64,000 nt of DNA from Diadema setosum (Eukaryota > Echinodermata > Echinoidea > Diadematoida > Diadematidae). The notes under the pieces were generated by a model. The model was not told the DNA's origin. It searched no databases and saw nothing but the letters and a program-made list of their open reading frames with translations. The stretch covers positions 33,394,726 to 33,458,725 of the forward strand of contig NC_092702.1 in assembly GCF_964275005.1 (NCBI RefSeq), written 5' to 3'. Positions 54,403-64,000 of the stretch are shown piece by piece (the stretch's first letter is position 1; each line of letters begins with the position of its first letter). Made by a program: the position numbers and the translations under genes.

Positions 54403-57400
54403 TCACCTCTTCCCACTCCTCCCCCGGCCCCTGTGGGATGCGGTTGCTAGGTTACGGCTGATGTAGGCTTCCTGCTGCTGCTGGATATTGATCTCCTCCA
54501 GCTGTCGGTGGTGGCTCTCCTTCTGGCTGGCCAGGCGTTTCTTGAGGTCGGAGATCTTGGCGTCCTTGAACGCCAGCAGGTCCTCCTGCTTCTCCTTCTC
54601 TGCCTTGATGGCTGATGACAAAATGTACAAGACCCAACTTTAAAGGGATGGTATAGTTTTGGTTGAGATGAGGATTCAGAATTGAAATCACTATGGGATA
54701 ATTAGAAACCATTTATGAAGTATTAAAGAGCATGCAATTCTGAGAGGAATTCAAAGTTTGTTTGATAAAAATCCATTTTGAAATGGCTGAGATATCCAAA
54801 AATAAAGTAAAACAAAGTGGTTCTCATGAAAGGTTGGTCCCACCTTTTTTCAGGACCTCTTTTTTGTTACATATCGATCTCAGCCACTTCAAAACGAATT
54901 TTAATCAAATAAACTTTGAATTCCTCTTAGAATTGTATGCTCTTTCATATTTCATAAGAGGTTTCTTATTATCTCACAAGAAAGTAGGAATCCTGACTCA
55001 AAACAACATTGAACGATCTCTCCATGACGCAGAGCCCCTCTATTCTGTACATTTACATAAATGTCTACAACTAAAGATATCTCTTTCTAACTCCAATTTG
55101 GTAAGTGATAAAGCATATATGCTAGATCATCTGGAACAGGTTCAACCACAACGTAAACATTGCAAGGATTTAAATCAGAAATATGCCCTTTCAAAGATGA
55201 TTTTCACGTACAGCACACTACACCCATATTCAAGTGCTTGCTCATTATAAACCCCCTTGCAAAACACACTATTGTGCAATCGTTCCTTTTGAATACAAAA
55301 TCACAGAACATTAAACATGTCAGAATGATACACATTCTCAGTTCCTGAGAAGAAAAGGAGAGGTAAGGGGGGAAGTCAAGACTGTATCTGTGTAAAACAA
55401 TTTATCAAACTGGTTTATCAGCATTTTCAGATTTATGCACAACTTCACAACAAATGTTATTCTTAACATAAAAGTTGCCTGAGGCTTGCCATATAAAATA
55501 CACTGTTTTGACCTGTATACCGAAATCCACATATTCAAAGTTTGTTTCATACATGTTTGTATATGCAAGTTCAATAAAAATTCATACAAAGTCTCAAGGT
55601 GGAAAACATCTATACACTTGGGCCATCTTTACAATGAGGTGTTTTGTAGTGTCTCCAAATTCATGCCATTGGCTTTCAAGTGGTCTCAGCAATCTGCATA
55701 TACTCCTTAACCTACTTTGCAGTTTTTATTGATCTTGGTATTACAACCCAAATCAGAACAAATTTTTATTCATTAATTAGTCGTTAAGTAAGACATGGCT
55801 GGGCAAGCTTTCTGGTTGCCAAGGAAAATCTTTTGTTTTACAGTTGTGCAGAAACACTTACGAAAAAGTGCTCCTCTGCAGATGTAGCAACAAGCTACTA
55901 TGCAATTACATGTAGATAATGTATTTCAATACTTGCTTGCCTGTCAGTTGTTGCTATGTCACACAGGAGGCAAGCTTACCAAGTTTTCAGGGACAACCAT
56001 TTCACAAAACGATATAAGTACATTGTACAAAACTTGAATATCACAGTAAACTAGTCTATTGCGACTTACATGTACACTCTGCAGCCAATGTGTGATTTTT
56101 ATTGGTTTCTTTCAGGGCCTGGTGTCTCACTTTATTAAATCTGTGCAAGAGGAAGGAAAGACGACAAAATCATTACACTGTTCCATCCTTACTAAAATAT
56201 AAGATTAGAAGATCACAAAGTATAATGTGACAGGTAAAAGAAAATGACTCAAATGCATTCAACTTCTCTGTGTGTTCGTTATTGAATTGCACTCCATACT
56301 AGCAGGAAGTTTACATAAATCTGCACTATCAACGAAGTACAATTTTTCATTGTAGATCTGAGATGACACAGGAGCACACATCCTTCCTGGGAGGTACAAC
56401 ATGTACACCTCTCTGGTCTCATATTTGAGGGTCTGCTACTTTAATCAGTAAGGACTAACATTTCATGAGAGGCTTACAACCTTTCTTATCAGGCCAATTT
56501 TGCCTAACTTCACTAGTTTCTAGAAGGGAGTCATTGGATTTCAGATTATTTCACAATTCATCCAAGTTTCTCCACTTTTGTTTTCCTCCCTGAAATCATG
56601 GCAGTATAACCCACACTACAATGATCAGATGGGAACACTGAAGTAGACAGAGAAAGCTTACAGTTATTCACTCAACATGGAGGATCAGCAAAAGGGCATC
56701 ACATCCATAATATACACATATATTTTAAAGGGACAACATAAGAACTTTCTGATACCAAGACTGTAAATACCTGATTTTTTAGCCTTGTTAAGAACAAAGA
56801 CAAACTCGCCATTTATGCAAGGATCAATTATTTTTGAGAGAATAAGAATAAATAAATTTTCAGTGGTGCTATCATTATCCAAAGATAAGCAAGCAAGAAA
56901 CGCAGTGATCTACGAGTTACAATGCATAGAACCGCTATCATGTAAAATAAAATGAACAAAAATAAACAGAACACCCCCATCCCCACCCAAGAAAAACCAA
57001 CTAACCAACCCACCAAACTACTGTATACGCCATATATTTCGCGAGTCTAAATTTTCGCGAATCAGGAATTCTCAACAATTTCGCGAGTGGTTAAATTCGC
57101 GATCGTGGAGTCTTTACTGAGCGGAGGAATGTACACGCGTATGTCACATCCACTTCAGAATCAGAGTCAATATTTTCGCGTGCTTTAATTTCGCAAATAG
57201 CACCCGACTCGCGAAATTCGCGAAAATAAAATCCTCACAAAATATTTGGTGTATACAGTACAAATAATTGAATTGCAGACCACTGGATTAAATCACACAG
57301 AGTGAAATAAAAAGTAGAGGAAAAAGTGAAAATTGGGACTTACGAAGCTTCAAATACTGCCTTCTCCCTTGTCAGCTGTGCCGTCAAGATCTCGATTTCT

Positions 57401-60165
57401 CCAAGAGCAAACTGAAGCTTCTCAGATTGGGTGTCCAACAAGGCTCTTGTTCTCTCATGCTCATCTCTCTCATTCTGGAAGTTTAAAAAAATAAAAGTAG
57501 TAGGTATCATCAATTTTGCTTGAAGAGTGCAGGGGAAGGTTCTGCTGTATTAGTTGGTTATTTGTATAAGTTTAGATAATAAATCAGAACTTTATCTTTA
57601 TTGATCAGGATTCAGAAATATAAGATAGAAACTGGTTTGCTGGGGAGACTAAAATTCAAAGTCACTCACGCACACACCAACATGCACACAGATACAAACC
57701 AATTACTAGAGTTTGTTTGTTTGTTTTTTTTTTATTCAAAATCTGAAGGGCATATCAAGATTGGCCCCTTGAAGTAGATGCAATGTGTACATGTAGAGTG
57801 TAGTATTTTCTTAATCATTGTTAATGTGTTCAAATGTTCAAATATTTTTAAAAGGACAAGTTCACCTTAATCATGTACATGTGGATTGAGTGAAAGCAGC
57901 AGTATTAGTAGAACACATCAGTGAAAGTTTGAGGAAAATCGAACAATCCCTTCATAAGTTATGAATTTTTGAAGTTTCAGTGCCGCCATTGCTGGATGAG
58001 AAGACTACTACAGCTTTTGATGCCACATGCGTACAATGATAAAGAAACTCCACGTACAGACATATTTCAACACTTTTCTAACATGCTAAAAGAGCACCTG
58101 ACTTGCCTCTTTTAGAAGGCATGGGGAATAATATTACCCTGAACATCAGTCTGTCAGTAACAAGTCGAGGGAATGTGTACTTTTTTCAAGAATGAAATTT
58201 TATGGTAAATTCTGTTTATATTTTCCTTTTATCGTTCTACCTATGAGACATCATGACCTGCAGTAGTCTTCTCATCCAGTGACGACTGCATAGATACTTT
58301 AAAATTCATAACTTTTGAACGGATTGTCTGATTTTCCTCAAATTTTAACTGATGTATTCTACTGTACCGATATTTCTGCATTCACTCAATCCACATGTAT
58401 ATTATTAAGGTGAACTTGTCCTTTAAATTATGAATTTTGGGCAAAATTGATTACCTCTAACTCCTGCTGCAAGTTGTCAAACTCTTCCTGGGTTGGTCTG
58501 TTCTCTGCATCTTGAATCTATAAATAGCACAGCATTCATGAAAGAAAAAAATCAATTGACAGTGTATCCACTTAGTAATGACTGCATGACCTACATTGTA
58601 CACGTATATGGCCATGGGCATGGCAAGTAAGTATGGGGGCTGGGAGGTGTTTTGATTTGTTTTGTTTTTTGTTTGTTTAAATTATTTGTTTTGTTTTGTT
58701 TTGTTTTGTTTTGTTTTGTTTTGGTGGTTTTTTTTTTTGTTTTGTTTTGTTTTTTTTGGGGGGGGGGTTCTGTTGTCTGCATCTGGAACCTCCAACTCGA
58801 CATAAAAAATGGGTCCAGACGTACTACTACCACTGCATCTAGTATAGCACCGTTGCATACAAACCATTTTTTTCTACTGGTCCAACCTGTCTGTCGGACA
58901 AGTAGGTACCCAGTTTTTCCATTTTTACTGGTCCATTCCTGAAAATGTTATTGGTCCGACAGTGATTTTTACTGGTCAGGGGCCGTCGGACCAGTGCCAG
59001 TGTGCAGCGCTGAGCATAGTAGGTCTACTACTCATTGACCACCTATTTTCAGATCGACCACCCTCACGCAATGGTTTTCTGGCGTATGAAATGACAAGTA
59101 TGCGTGGGACGGGGCACAATTGCAATTAGCTGGAACGTTCAAACATAAACACAAATCAAGAGAAATGAGGGTGGTACAGGTAAATAACCTGAGGAAACAG
59201 GAGGAAAAAGAATTGAAGAAAATCTTCAATACATGTAGTTACTATAATACTACACATTTGCCATTCACTAGAGTTACATGCTTTAAAATTTATCAATGGA
59301 GAACAGGCGGTTGATTAAAATGATGAGCTTGCTTTGCACCAGCGCACAGTAAAAAAAAGTCACTTGTGTTTGTCGCTACGAATTCCCCACTTAAGAAAGG
59401 AAATCAACAATCTGAGCAAGTGATATGAATCCACAGTATTTTCTGCCATGGTGAATCTATGAAATTAAGGTGAAACTGAGGAATATTTTCTATTGGAAGA
59501 TACAAGGTATCTAATCAAAAAGCGGTCAATGAGTGAGTAGTAGTAGTAGCAACCATACTAAACTAGCTTATTAGCTAATATTTTCGCCTTCCTAGAAGAT
59601 AGAACTTGTACGATGTAAATGTAGAACTAGCAGTGAACATAAAAAAGGAATACTGCAAACGATATTCATATTTGCCATAAACACATAGGCACAGAATTAG
59701 AATAGGGCTAACTATTGACAACATTCATGTTATTAAAATGGAAATTTACATGTACAGCCATGAACCATTATTGTGGCATTAACATGTTATTATATTAGTT
59801 CGCTTCTCCGTCTTCACTTATAATAGCCACTAACCCCGGGACGCTCCGTGTACACAGTTACACACTGTGGGAGCGTCCTGAGTCAATAGAGTGCTATATG
59901 TATATCGGTAAGCTTGAAAAACATACACAGTCTGTCACAGATTTTCGCGCCTCCGTAAGTTTCGAATTTCACTAGAAAAAAACTTACTTTTATAGTATAC
60001 ATAAGATTCTTATCTCATTCCTACCATACGTTCACCTTGTTCTTGTTCACACTGGTCCAATGATCTTGAAAAAACGTTTTTTTTTACAGGTTCATCTCCT
60101 AGCTCCCCATCCCATTCACCATTTTCGAAATCAGTATGCAGTACACTGCGCACGTAAATATTCAT
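54403..60165 (-). CDS. SPATA24: SPATA24 homologue, complete (five coding exons, 204 aa)
   Basis: Exons on the - strand: 60165-60025, 58517-58455, 57474-57344, 56140-56070 and 54611-54403. They sum to 615 nt, 204 codons plus stop; phases agree at every junction and splice sites are GT-AG. Human SPATA24 is about 205 aa. Diagnostic matches: SEKLQFALGEIEILTAQLTR (human EEKLQFALGEVEVLSKQLEK), RPTQEEFDNLQQELE, and the C-terminal IQQQQEAYISRNL with a basic tail. Almost wholly coiled coil with no catalytic domain. In mammals it is linked to spermatogenesis; the role in this animal is unknown. An alternative donor (GTACAT) would shorten exon 4 by 9 nt. The ATG in exon 1 is the only in-frame candidate there. 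Confidence 0.85.
54644..55010. mobile_element. Kolobok-like MITE, right end lost
   Basis: TTAA at 54640-54643 followed by AGGGATGGTATAGTTTTGG. The arm TTGAGATGAGGATTC... to GATAATTAGAAACC is inverted at about 54960-55005 (GGTTTCTTATTATCTC ... CAAAACAACATTG). The right terminal AGGG/TTAA is not present, so it is truncated. Lies in the last SPATA24 intron. Confidence 0.6.
55011..56069. other. SPATA24 intron, nothing further recognised
   Basis: AT-rich intron sequence; frames on the + strand are antisense noise. Confidence 0.5.
57021..57258. mobile_element. 238-bp TA-flanked MITE (Tc1/mariner-type)
   Basis: Ends CTGTATACGCCATATATTT and, complemented, CTGTATACACCAAATATTT, with TA on both sides (57019-57020, 57259-57260). 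Inside are many TTTCGCGA/TCGCGAAA words in both orientations. Intron of SPATA24. Confidence 0.75.
57853..58422. mobile_element. 570-bp Kolobok-like MITE
   Basis: Ends AGGACAAGTTCACCTTAAT and, complemented, AGGACAAGTTCACCTTAAT. Inverted similarity runs about 170 bp inwards (GTACATGTGGATTGAGTGAA, TCATCCAG...). TTAA follows the right end (58423-58426); the left has TTAAA with one extra A. Intron of SPATA24. Confidence 0.7.
58650..58770. repeat. (TTTTG)n pentanucleotide repeat
   Basis: TTTTG units in tandem (58686-58725), then T and G runs. Makes long artificial Phe/Cys/Val and Lys/Thr/Gln/Asn frames. Confidence 0.85.
58866..59013. mobile_element. hAT-like MITE, copy 2 (reverse)
   Basis: Reverse-orientation partner of 4902-5082: CCAGTGTGCAGCGCTG at the right end, with matching interior (TTTTTCCATTTTTACTGGTCC, ATTCCTGAAAATGTTA). 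Its other end seems truncated or diverged near 58866. In the first SPATA24 intron. Confidence 0.65.
59014..60020. other. First SPATA24 intron, nothing further recognised
   Basis: AT-rich. Short frames only. Confidence 0.5.
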
Positions 60166-60368
60166 GTGCTGGGCGGAGTCGCAATGCTTTTAGCCTTCTG
60201 ACAAGGCCTGCGCGCGCGTACTAGTAGTACCCACCCAGAAAGCAACGCAATATACAGCGAGAGGGTTTGCCACAACAGTATGATACGGCCTTGCCATAAA
60301 GCTACAGCTGTACAGATGAATGACGGCCAGCGCATGCGCACAAGTTTCAAATCCATTGACTGTATAAG
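60166..60368. promoter_or_regulatory. Shared head-to-head promoter region
   Basis: 203 bp separate the ATG of SPATA24 (-) from the ATG of a + strand exon. The interval is more GC- and CpG-rich than its surroundings (GCCTGCGCGCGCGTACT, GGCCAGCGCATGCGCAC) and has no TATA box at good spacing. GCATGCGC resembles an NRF1 site (GCGCATGCGC). Bidirectional use is inferred. Confidence 0.5.
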
Positions 60369-60489
60369 ATGTCGTTCTCCCAAGTTCCTTTCGACCGAGT
60401 CGTATTTAACTCATCAATTCGAGCAGAAATGGAATATTGGCAGGACCAAAAGTTGAACGCAGTCGGTCTTCAACATTATAACTTCACCT
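60369..60489 (+). CDS. First coding exon of an unidentified + strand gene
   Basis: ATG 60369, MSFSQVPFDRVVFNSSIRAE, then MEYWQDQKLNAVGLQHYNFT, with a consensus GTAAGT donor at 60490 (phase 1). The next exon is not in the window, which ends inside satellite DNA. I do not recognise the protein; no signal peptide or domain is visible in 40 residues. Supported by the ATG context, the donor and its position opposite SPATA24. Confidence 0.5.
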
Positions 60490-60710
60490 GTAAGTATTCG
60501 TGTTACAGAATTTTTGCGATTTCATATCGATATTTAGGCGCTATACTTCGCCTGTCATGATCATATCTGCTACAATGCGCAGCCCCAACACTGCGTGTTG
60601 GGGCTGGTCGCAGTTAAATAGCCACCTACAGTGTACTTACATGTACTAGATCTAGAGTCTAGTAATTAACCCGCAACACTGCGCAGTAGTAGACCGTGTA
60701 GAGCCCACTA

Positions 60711-61075
60711 ATGTCAAAATCGCCCACTAATGTCAAAACAACCACTAATGTCATAACACGTCGACGACAAATGTCAAAACAACCACTAATGTCATAACAC
60801 GTCGACGACAAATGTCAAAACAACCACTAATGTCATAACACGTCGACGACAAATGTCAAAACAACCACTAATGTCATAACACGTCGACGACAAATGTCAA
60901 AATCGGATCAACCACTAATGTCATAACACGTCGACGACAAATGTCAAAATTTCCATTTTTACTGCAAATGTCATAACACGTCGACGACAAATGTCAAAAT
61001 CGGATTAACCACTAATGTCATAACACGTCGACGACAAATGTCAAAATTTCCCAATTTTCTGCAAAATGTCACGAC
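60711..61075 (+). repeat. 41-bp tandem satellite
   Basis: Unit AACCACTAATGTCATAACAC plus GTCGACGACAAATGTCAAAAC, repeated with exact 41-bp spacing at 60740, 60781, 60822 and 60863, then with small variants (TCGGATC, TTTCC inserts) to 61075. Each unit has a SalI-like GTCGAC. Confidence 0.9.
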
Positions 61076-64000
61076 GCGTCACAAGGGCGGATCGAGGAAT
61101 TCCATAAAGGGGAGGCGCCTTTACAAAATCAAAGGCTGGCGTGACCCTCGGCCCCCTCCCCCCCCCCCATTTTCTTATTTTTATTTCTGTTGTCTTGACA
61201 AAATAGAGAGAGGCGGCTCTAAAGGGGGATGCGCCCCCTCTAAATCCGCGATTGCGTCAACCACAAATATCAATATTGGATTAACCACAAATATCAATAT
61301 TGGATTAACCACAAATGTCATAACACGTCGACCACAAATGTCATAACGCGACACAGGGGCGGATTCATCAATTCCGTAAAGGGGGGGGGGCCTTTACAAA
61401 TTCAAAGGCTTGCGCGACCCCCTTTTCTTTTTGTTTCTGTTAGTGAGGGTGCACGAGAGGGGGAAGCGCCCCCTCTCGATCCATCATTGCGTCAACCACA
61501 TAAAATTATGGACAAACTCATTGCTTGCATTACAGGGGCGAATCCAGGAATTTTTGTAAAGGGGAGGCGTCTTTACAAAGTCAAAGGCTGGCGCGACCTT
61601 ACCCCCTCCCCATTTACTTGTGTTGACGAAATAAAGAGAGGGGCACTAAAGGGGGATGCACCCCCTCTCAATCCGCTATTGCGTGAACCACAAGTCAAAA
61701 TCGGGGATTAACCACAAATGCAATCACACGTCGACCACAAATGTCATAACGCGTCACGGGGGGGAGGGGATCCAGGAATTCCGTAAAGGGGGGGGGAGGC
61801 GCCTTTACAAAATCAAAGGCTGACGCGACACGTCCCCCCACCCCAATTTTTTTTTCTGTTGTTTTAACCTAATAATTACATTGAGGGTGCACCAGAGGGG
61901 GATGCGCCCCCTCTCGTCGACCCATCATTGCGTCAACCAGAAATATCAAAACTCATTGCTTGTATTACGGGGGCGGATCCAGGAATTCCGTGAAGGGGAG
62001 GCGGCTTTACAAAATAAAAGGCTGGCGCGACCTTCGCCCCCACCCCCATTTTCTTATTTTTATTTCTGTTGTGTTGAAAAACTAAAGAGAGGGGGCACTA
62101 AAGGGGGATGCGCCCCTCTAAATCCGAGATTGCGTCAAGCACAAATATCAGTATTGGATTAACCACAAATGTCATAACGCAACACAGGGGCGGATCCAGG
62201 AATTCCGTAGGGGGGGGGGGGTGCCTGTACAAAATCAAAGGCTGGCGCGACTCCCCTTTTCTTATTTTTGTTTCTGTTGGTTTAACCTAATATAGTGAGG
62301 GTGCACGAGAGGGGGAAGCGCCCCCTCGCGATCCATCATTGCTTCAACCACATAATACAATGGAAAAGCTCATTGCTTGCATTACAGGGGCGGATCCGGA
62401 AATTTTGTAAAGGGGAGGCGTCTTTACAAAGTCAAAGACTGGCGCGACCTTCCCCCTCCCCATTTTCTTCTTTTTAGTTCTGTTGTATTGACCAAATAAA
62501 GAGATGGGCACTAAAGGGGGATGCGCCCCCTCTAATCCCACGATTGCATCAACAACAAGTCAAAATCGGGCATTGATCACAAATGGAAACACGTCGACCA
62601 CAAATGTCATAACGCGTCACAGGGGTGGATCCAGGAATTCCGTACGGGGGGGGGCGCCTTTACAAGATCAAAGGCTGGCGAGACACTCCCCCCCCCCCCC
62701 ATTTCTTATTTTTATTTTTGTTGTTTTTAACCTAATAATTATAGTGAGGGTGCACCAGAGGGGGAAGCGCCCCCTCTCGATCCATCATTGCGTCAACCAC
62801 AAATGACTAAACTCATTGCTCTCATTACAGGGGCGGATCCAGGAATTTCGTAAAGGGGAGGCGTCTTTACAAAGTCAAAGTCTGGTGCGACCCTCCTCCC
62901 TCCCCCATTTCGTTCTTTTTATTTCTGTTGTCTTGATGAAATAAAGAGAGGAGGCACTGAAGGGAGATGCGCCCCCTCTCAATCCGCGATTGCGTCAACC
63001 GAAAATGTCAAAATCGGAGATTAACCATAAAAAGTTCTAATGTCATAACACGTCGACCACATACAAATGTCAAAATTTTCAAACTAATTGCAAATGTCAT
63101 AATGCGTCAGAGGGGTGGATCCAGGAATTCCGTAAAGGGGATTGCCGCCTTTAAAAAATCAAAGGCTTTTAACAAAATATAGTGAGGGGGCACGAGAGGG
63201 GGACGCGCCCCCTCTCGTTCCATGCTTGATTGCGTCAACCACAAAAATCAAAACTCATTGCTTGCATTACAGGGGCGGATCCAGGAATTCCGTAAAGGGG
63301 AGTCACCTTTACAAAATCAAAGGCTGGCGAGACCCCATCCCATTTTCTTATATTTATTTTTGTTGCGTTAACAAAACATAGCGAGGGGGCACCAGAGGGG
63401 GATGCGCCCCCTCTCGATCAGCGTTTGCGCCAACCGCAAATGTCAAAATTGGATTAACCACAAAATGTCATAAGACGTCGACCACAAAAATGTCGAAATT
63501 TCCAGATGTACTGCAAATAACGCGTCACAGGGGCGGATCCAGGAGTTTCGTAAAGGGGAGCCACCTTTACAAAATTAGAACAGCCGCACGCCTTTTTTTT
63601 CCTTTTTATTTCTGTTGTTTAAAAAATGAAAGAAGGCAGCAGAGACGAATGCGCCCCCTTTCGATCCGCGATTGCACTATAGGGGCGGGTCCAGGAATTC
63701 CGTAAAGGGGAGACGCCATTAAAAAAATCAAATGCCTGCGCAAGCCACCTCTCCTTTTTCTTAATTCAATTTCTTTCGTGTTTACAAAAGTAGAGACGGG
63801 GAGGGGGTATACCGCCCCCCTCTCGACCCGCGACTGCGTCAACCACAAGTTTTTGGCAAATCTCGTTGTTTGCATTGCATGGGGCGGAACCAGGAATTCC
63901 GTAAAGGGGAGGCCCCTTTACAAAATTAAAGATTGCCGCACCCCCATTCTTTTTTTTTCTTTTTTTTTAACGTTTAAACAAAAGAAATAAAAAGAAAAAT
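61076..64000 (+). repeat. Satellite array of about 14 GGGGCGGATCCAGGA units
   Basis: Units start near 61083, 61354, 61533, 61755, 61968, 62185, 62385, 62620, 62828, 63109, 63270, 63528, 63680 and 63879 (152-281 bp apart). Each has CAGGGGCGGATCCAGGAATT, GTAAAGGGGAGGCG(C/T)CTTTA, CAAAGGCTGGCGCGA, a C/T run, and GGATGCGCCCCCTCTCGATC. Start and end are imperfect inverted repeats, so each unit resembles a small MITE (CAGGGGCG is a hAT-like end). It continues beyond the window. Short frames encoding GGSRNSVKG/YKIKGWRD are by-products. Confidence 0.85.

Noticed and set aside
54762-55250. 162-codon + strand frame
   Set aside because: Lies antisense in a SPATA24 intron across a MITE; no domain.
58591-58942. 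Phe/Cys-rich and Lys/Thr/Asn-rich frames
   Set aside because: Created by the TTTTG repeat.
60711-61075. CRISPR-like regular array
   Set aside because: Units are continuous without distinct spacers, and the genome is eukaryotic; it is satellite DNA.
61038-63990. Repeated small proteins with GGSRNSVKG and YKIKGWRD
   Set aside because: Same satellite unit read in the same frame many times, with stops between units.

Overview
The window is a stretch of invertebrate animal genome. It has intron-rich host genes with GT-AG splice sites, long AT-rich introns, microsatellites and many DNA transposons. The host genes (a fused-type GNE kinase and a SPATA24 homologue) and the transposon mix (TTAA-flanked Kolobok/piggyBac-like elements, PIF/Harbinger, hAT, an RNase-H-bearing LINE) fit a marine deuterostome. 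I favour an echinoderm, probably a sea urchin, but that is an inference.

Layout. (1) 1-7.9 kb: the last six coding exons of GNE on the + strand, encoding the whole N-acetylmannosamine kinase domain, then a long 3' UTR. A 773-bp TTAA-flanked element sits in one intron and a hAT-like MITE in another. (2) 7.9-13.8 kb: no recognisable gene. (3) 13.8-27.3 kb: transposon relics. These are two copies of a decayed hAT transposase, a possible inverted-repeat element, a three-exon Myb/trihelix-like gene with partial duplicates, a 470-bp TTA/TCA microsatellite, a 1.2-kb long-inverted-repeat element, and four exons of a gene resembling the CHCC-type regions of MULE/SWIM-like transposon proteins. (4) 27.3-41.4 kb: a nested composite. 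A PIF/Harbinger 5' end is joined to a region resembling the RAG1 N-terminal zinc domain, then to the front of a P-element-like transposase core. This composite and the Myb/trihelix block form a unit tandemly duplicated at a 4,366-bp period (32.7-41.4 kb), with an older, differently arranged copy upstream. The older copy also carries a nested Harbinger element and a precise TTAA insertion of a 1.5-kb THAP-encoding element. (5) 42.4-48.5 kb: THAP and Harbinger DDE exons, a 354-bp hairpin MITE and a 410-bp MITE. (6) 49.4-53.0 kb: a 5'-truncated LINE on the - strand with an intact 718-codon RT-RNase H frame, then a Harbinger-like element carrying its own broken Myb/trihelix gene. (7) 54.4-60.2 kb: a complete five-coding-exon SPATA24 homologue on the - strand (204 aa), with four MITEs in its introns. 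(8) 60.4 kb: the first exon of an unidentified + strand gene, head-to-head with SPATA24 across 203 bp. (9) 60.7-64 kb: satellite DNA, first a 41-bp repeat and then an array of about 14 units with strictly alternating flanks.

The host genes act separately: GNE in sialic acid synthesis, SPATA24 as a small coiled-coil protein. The most interesting part is the tandem composite. It places a trihelix factor next to a RAG1-N-like/P-like transposase and records a readable order of insertion, deletion and duplication. All its coding copies look broken or truncated.
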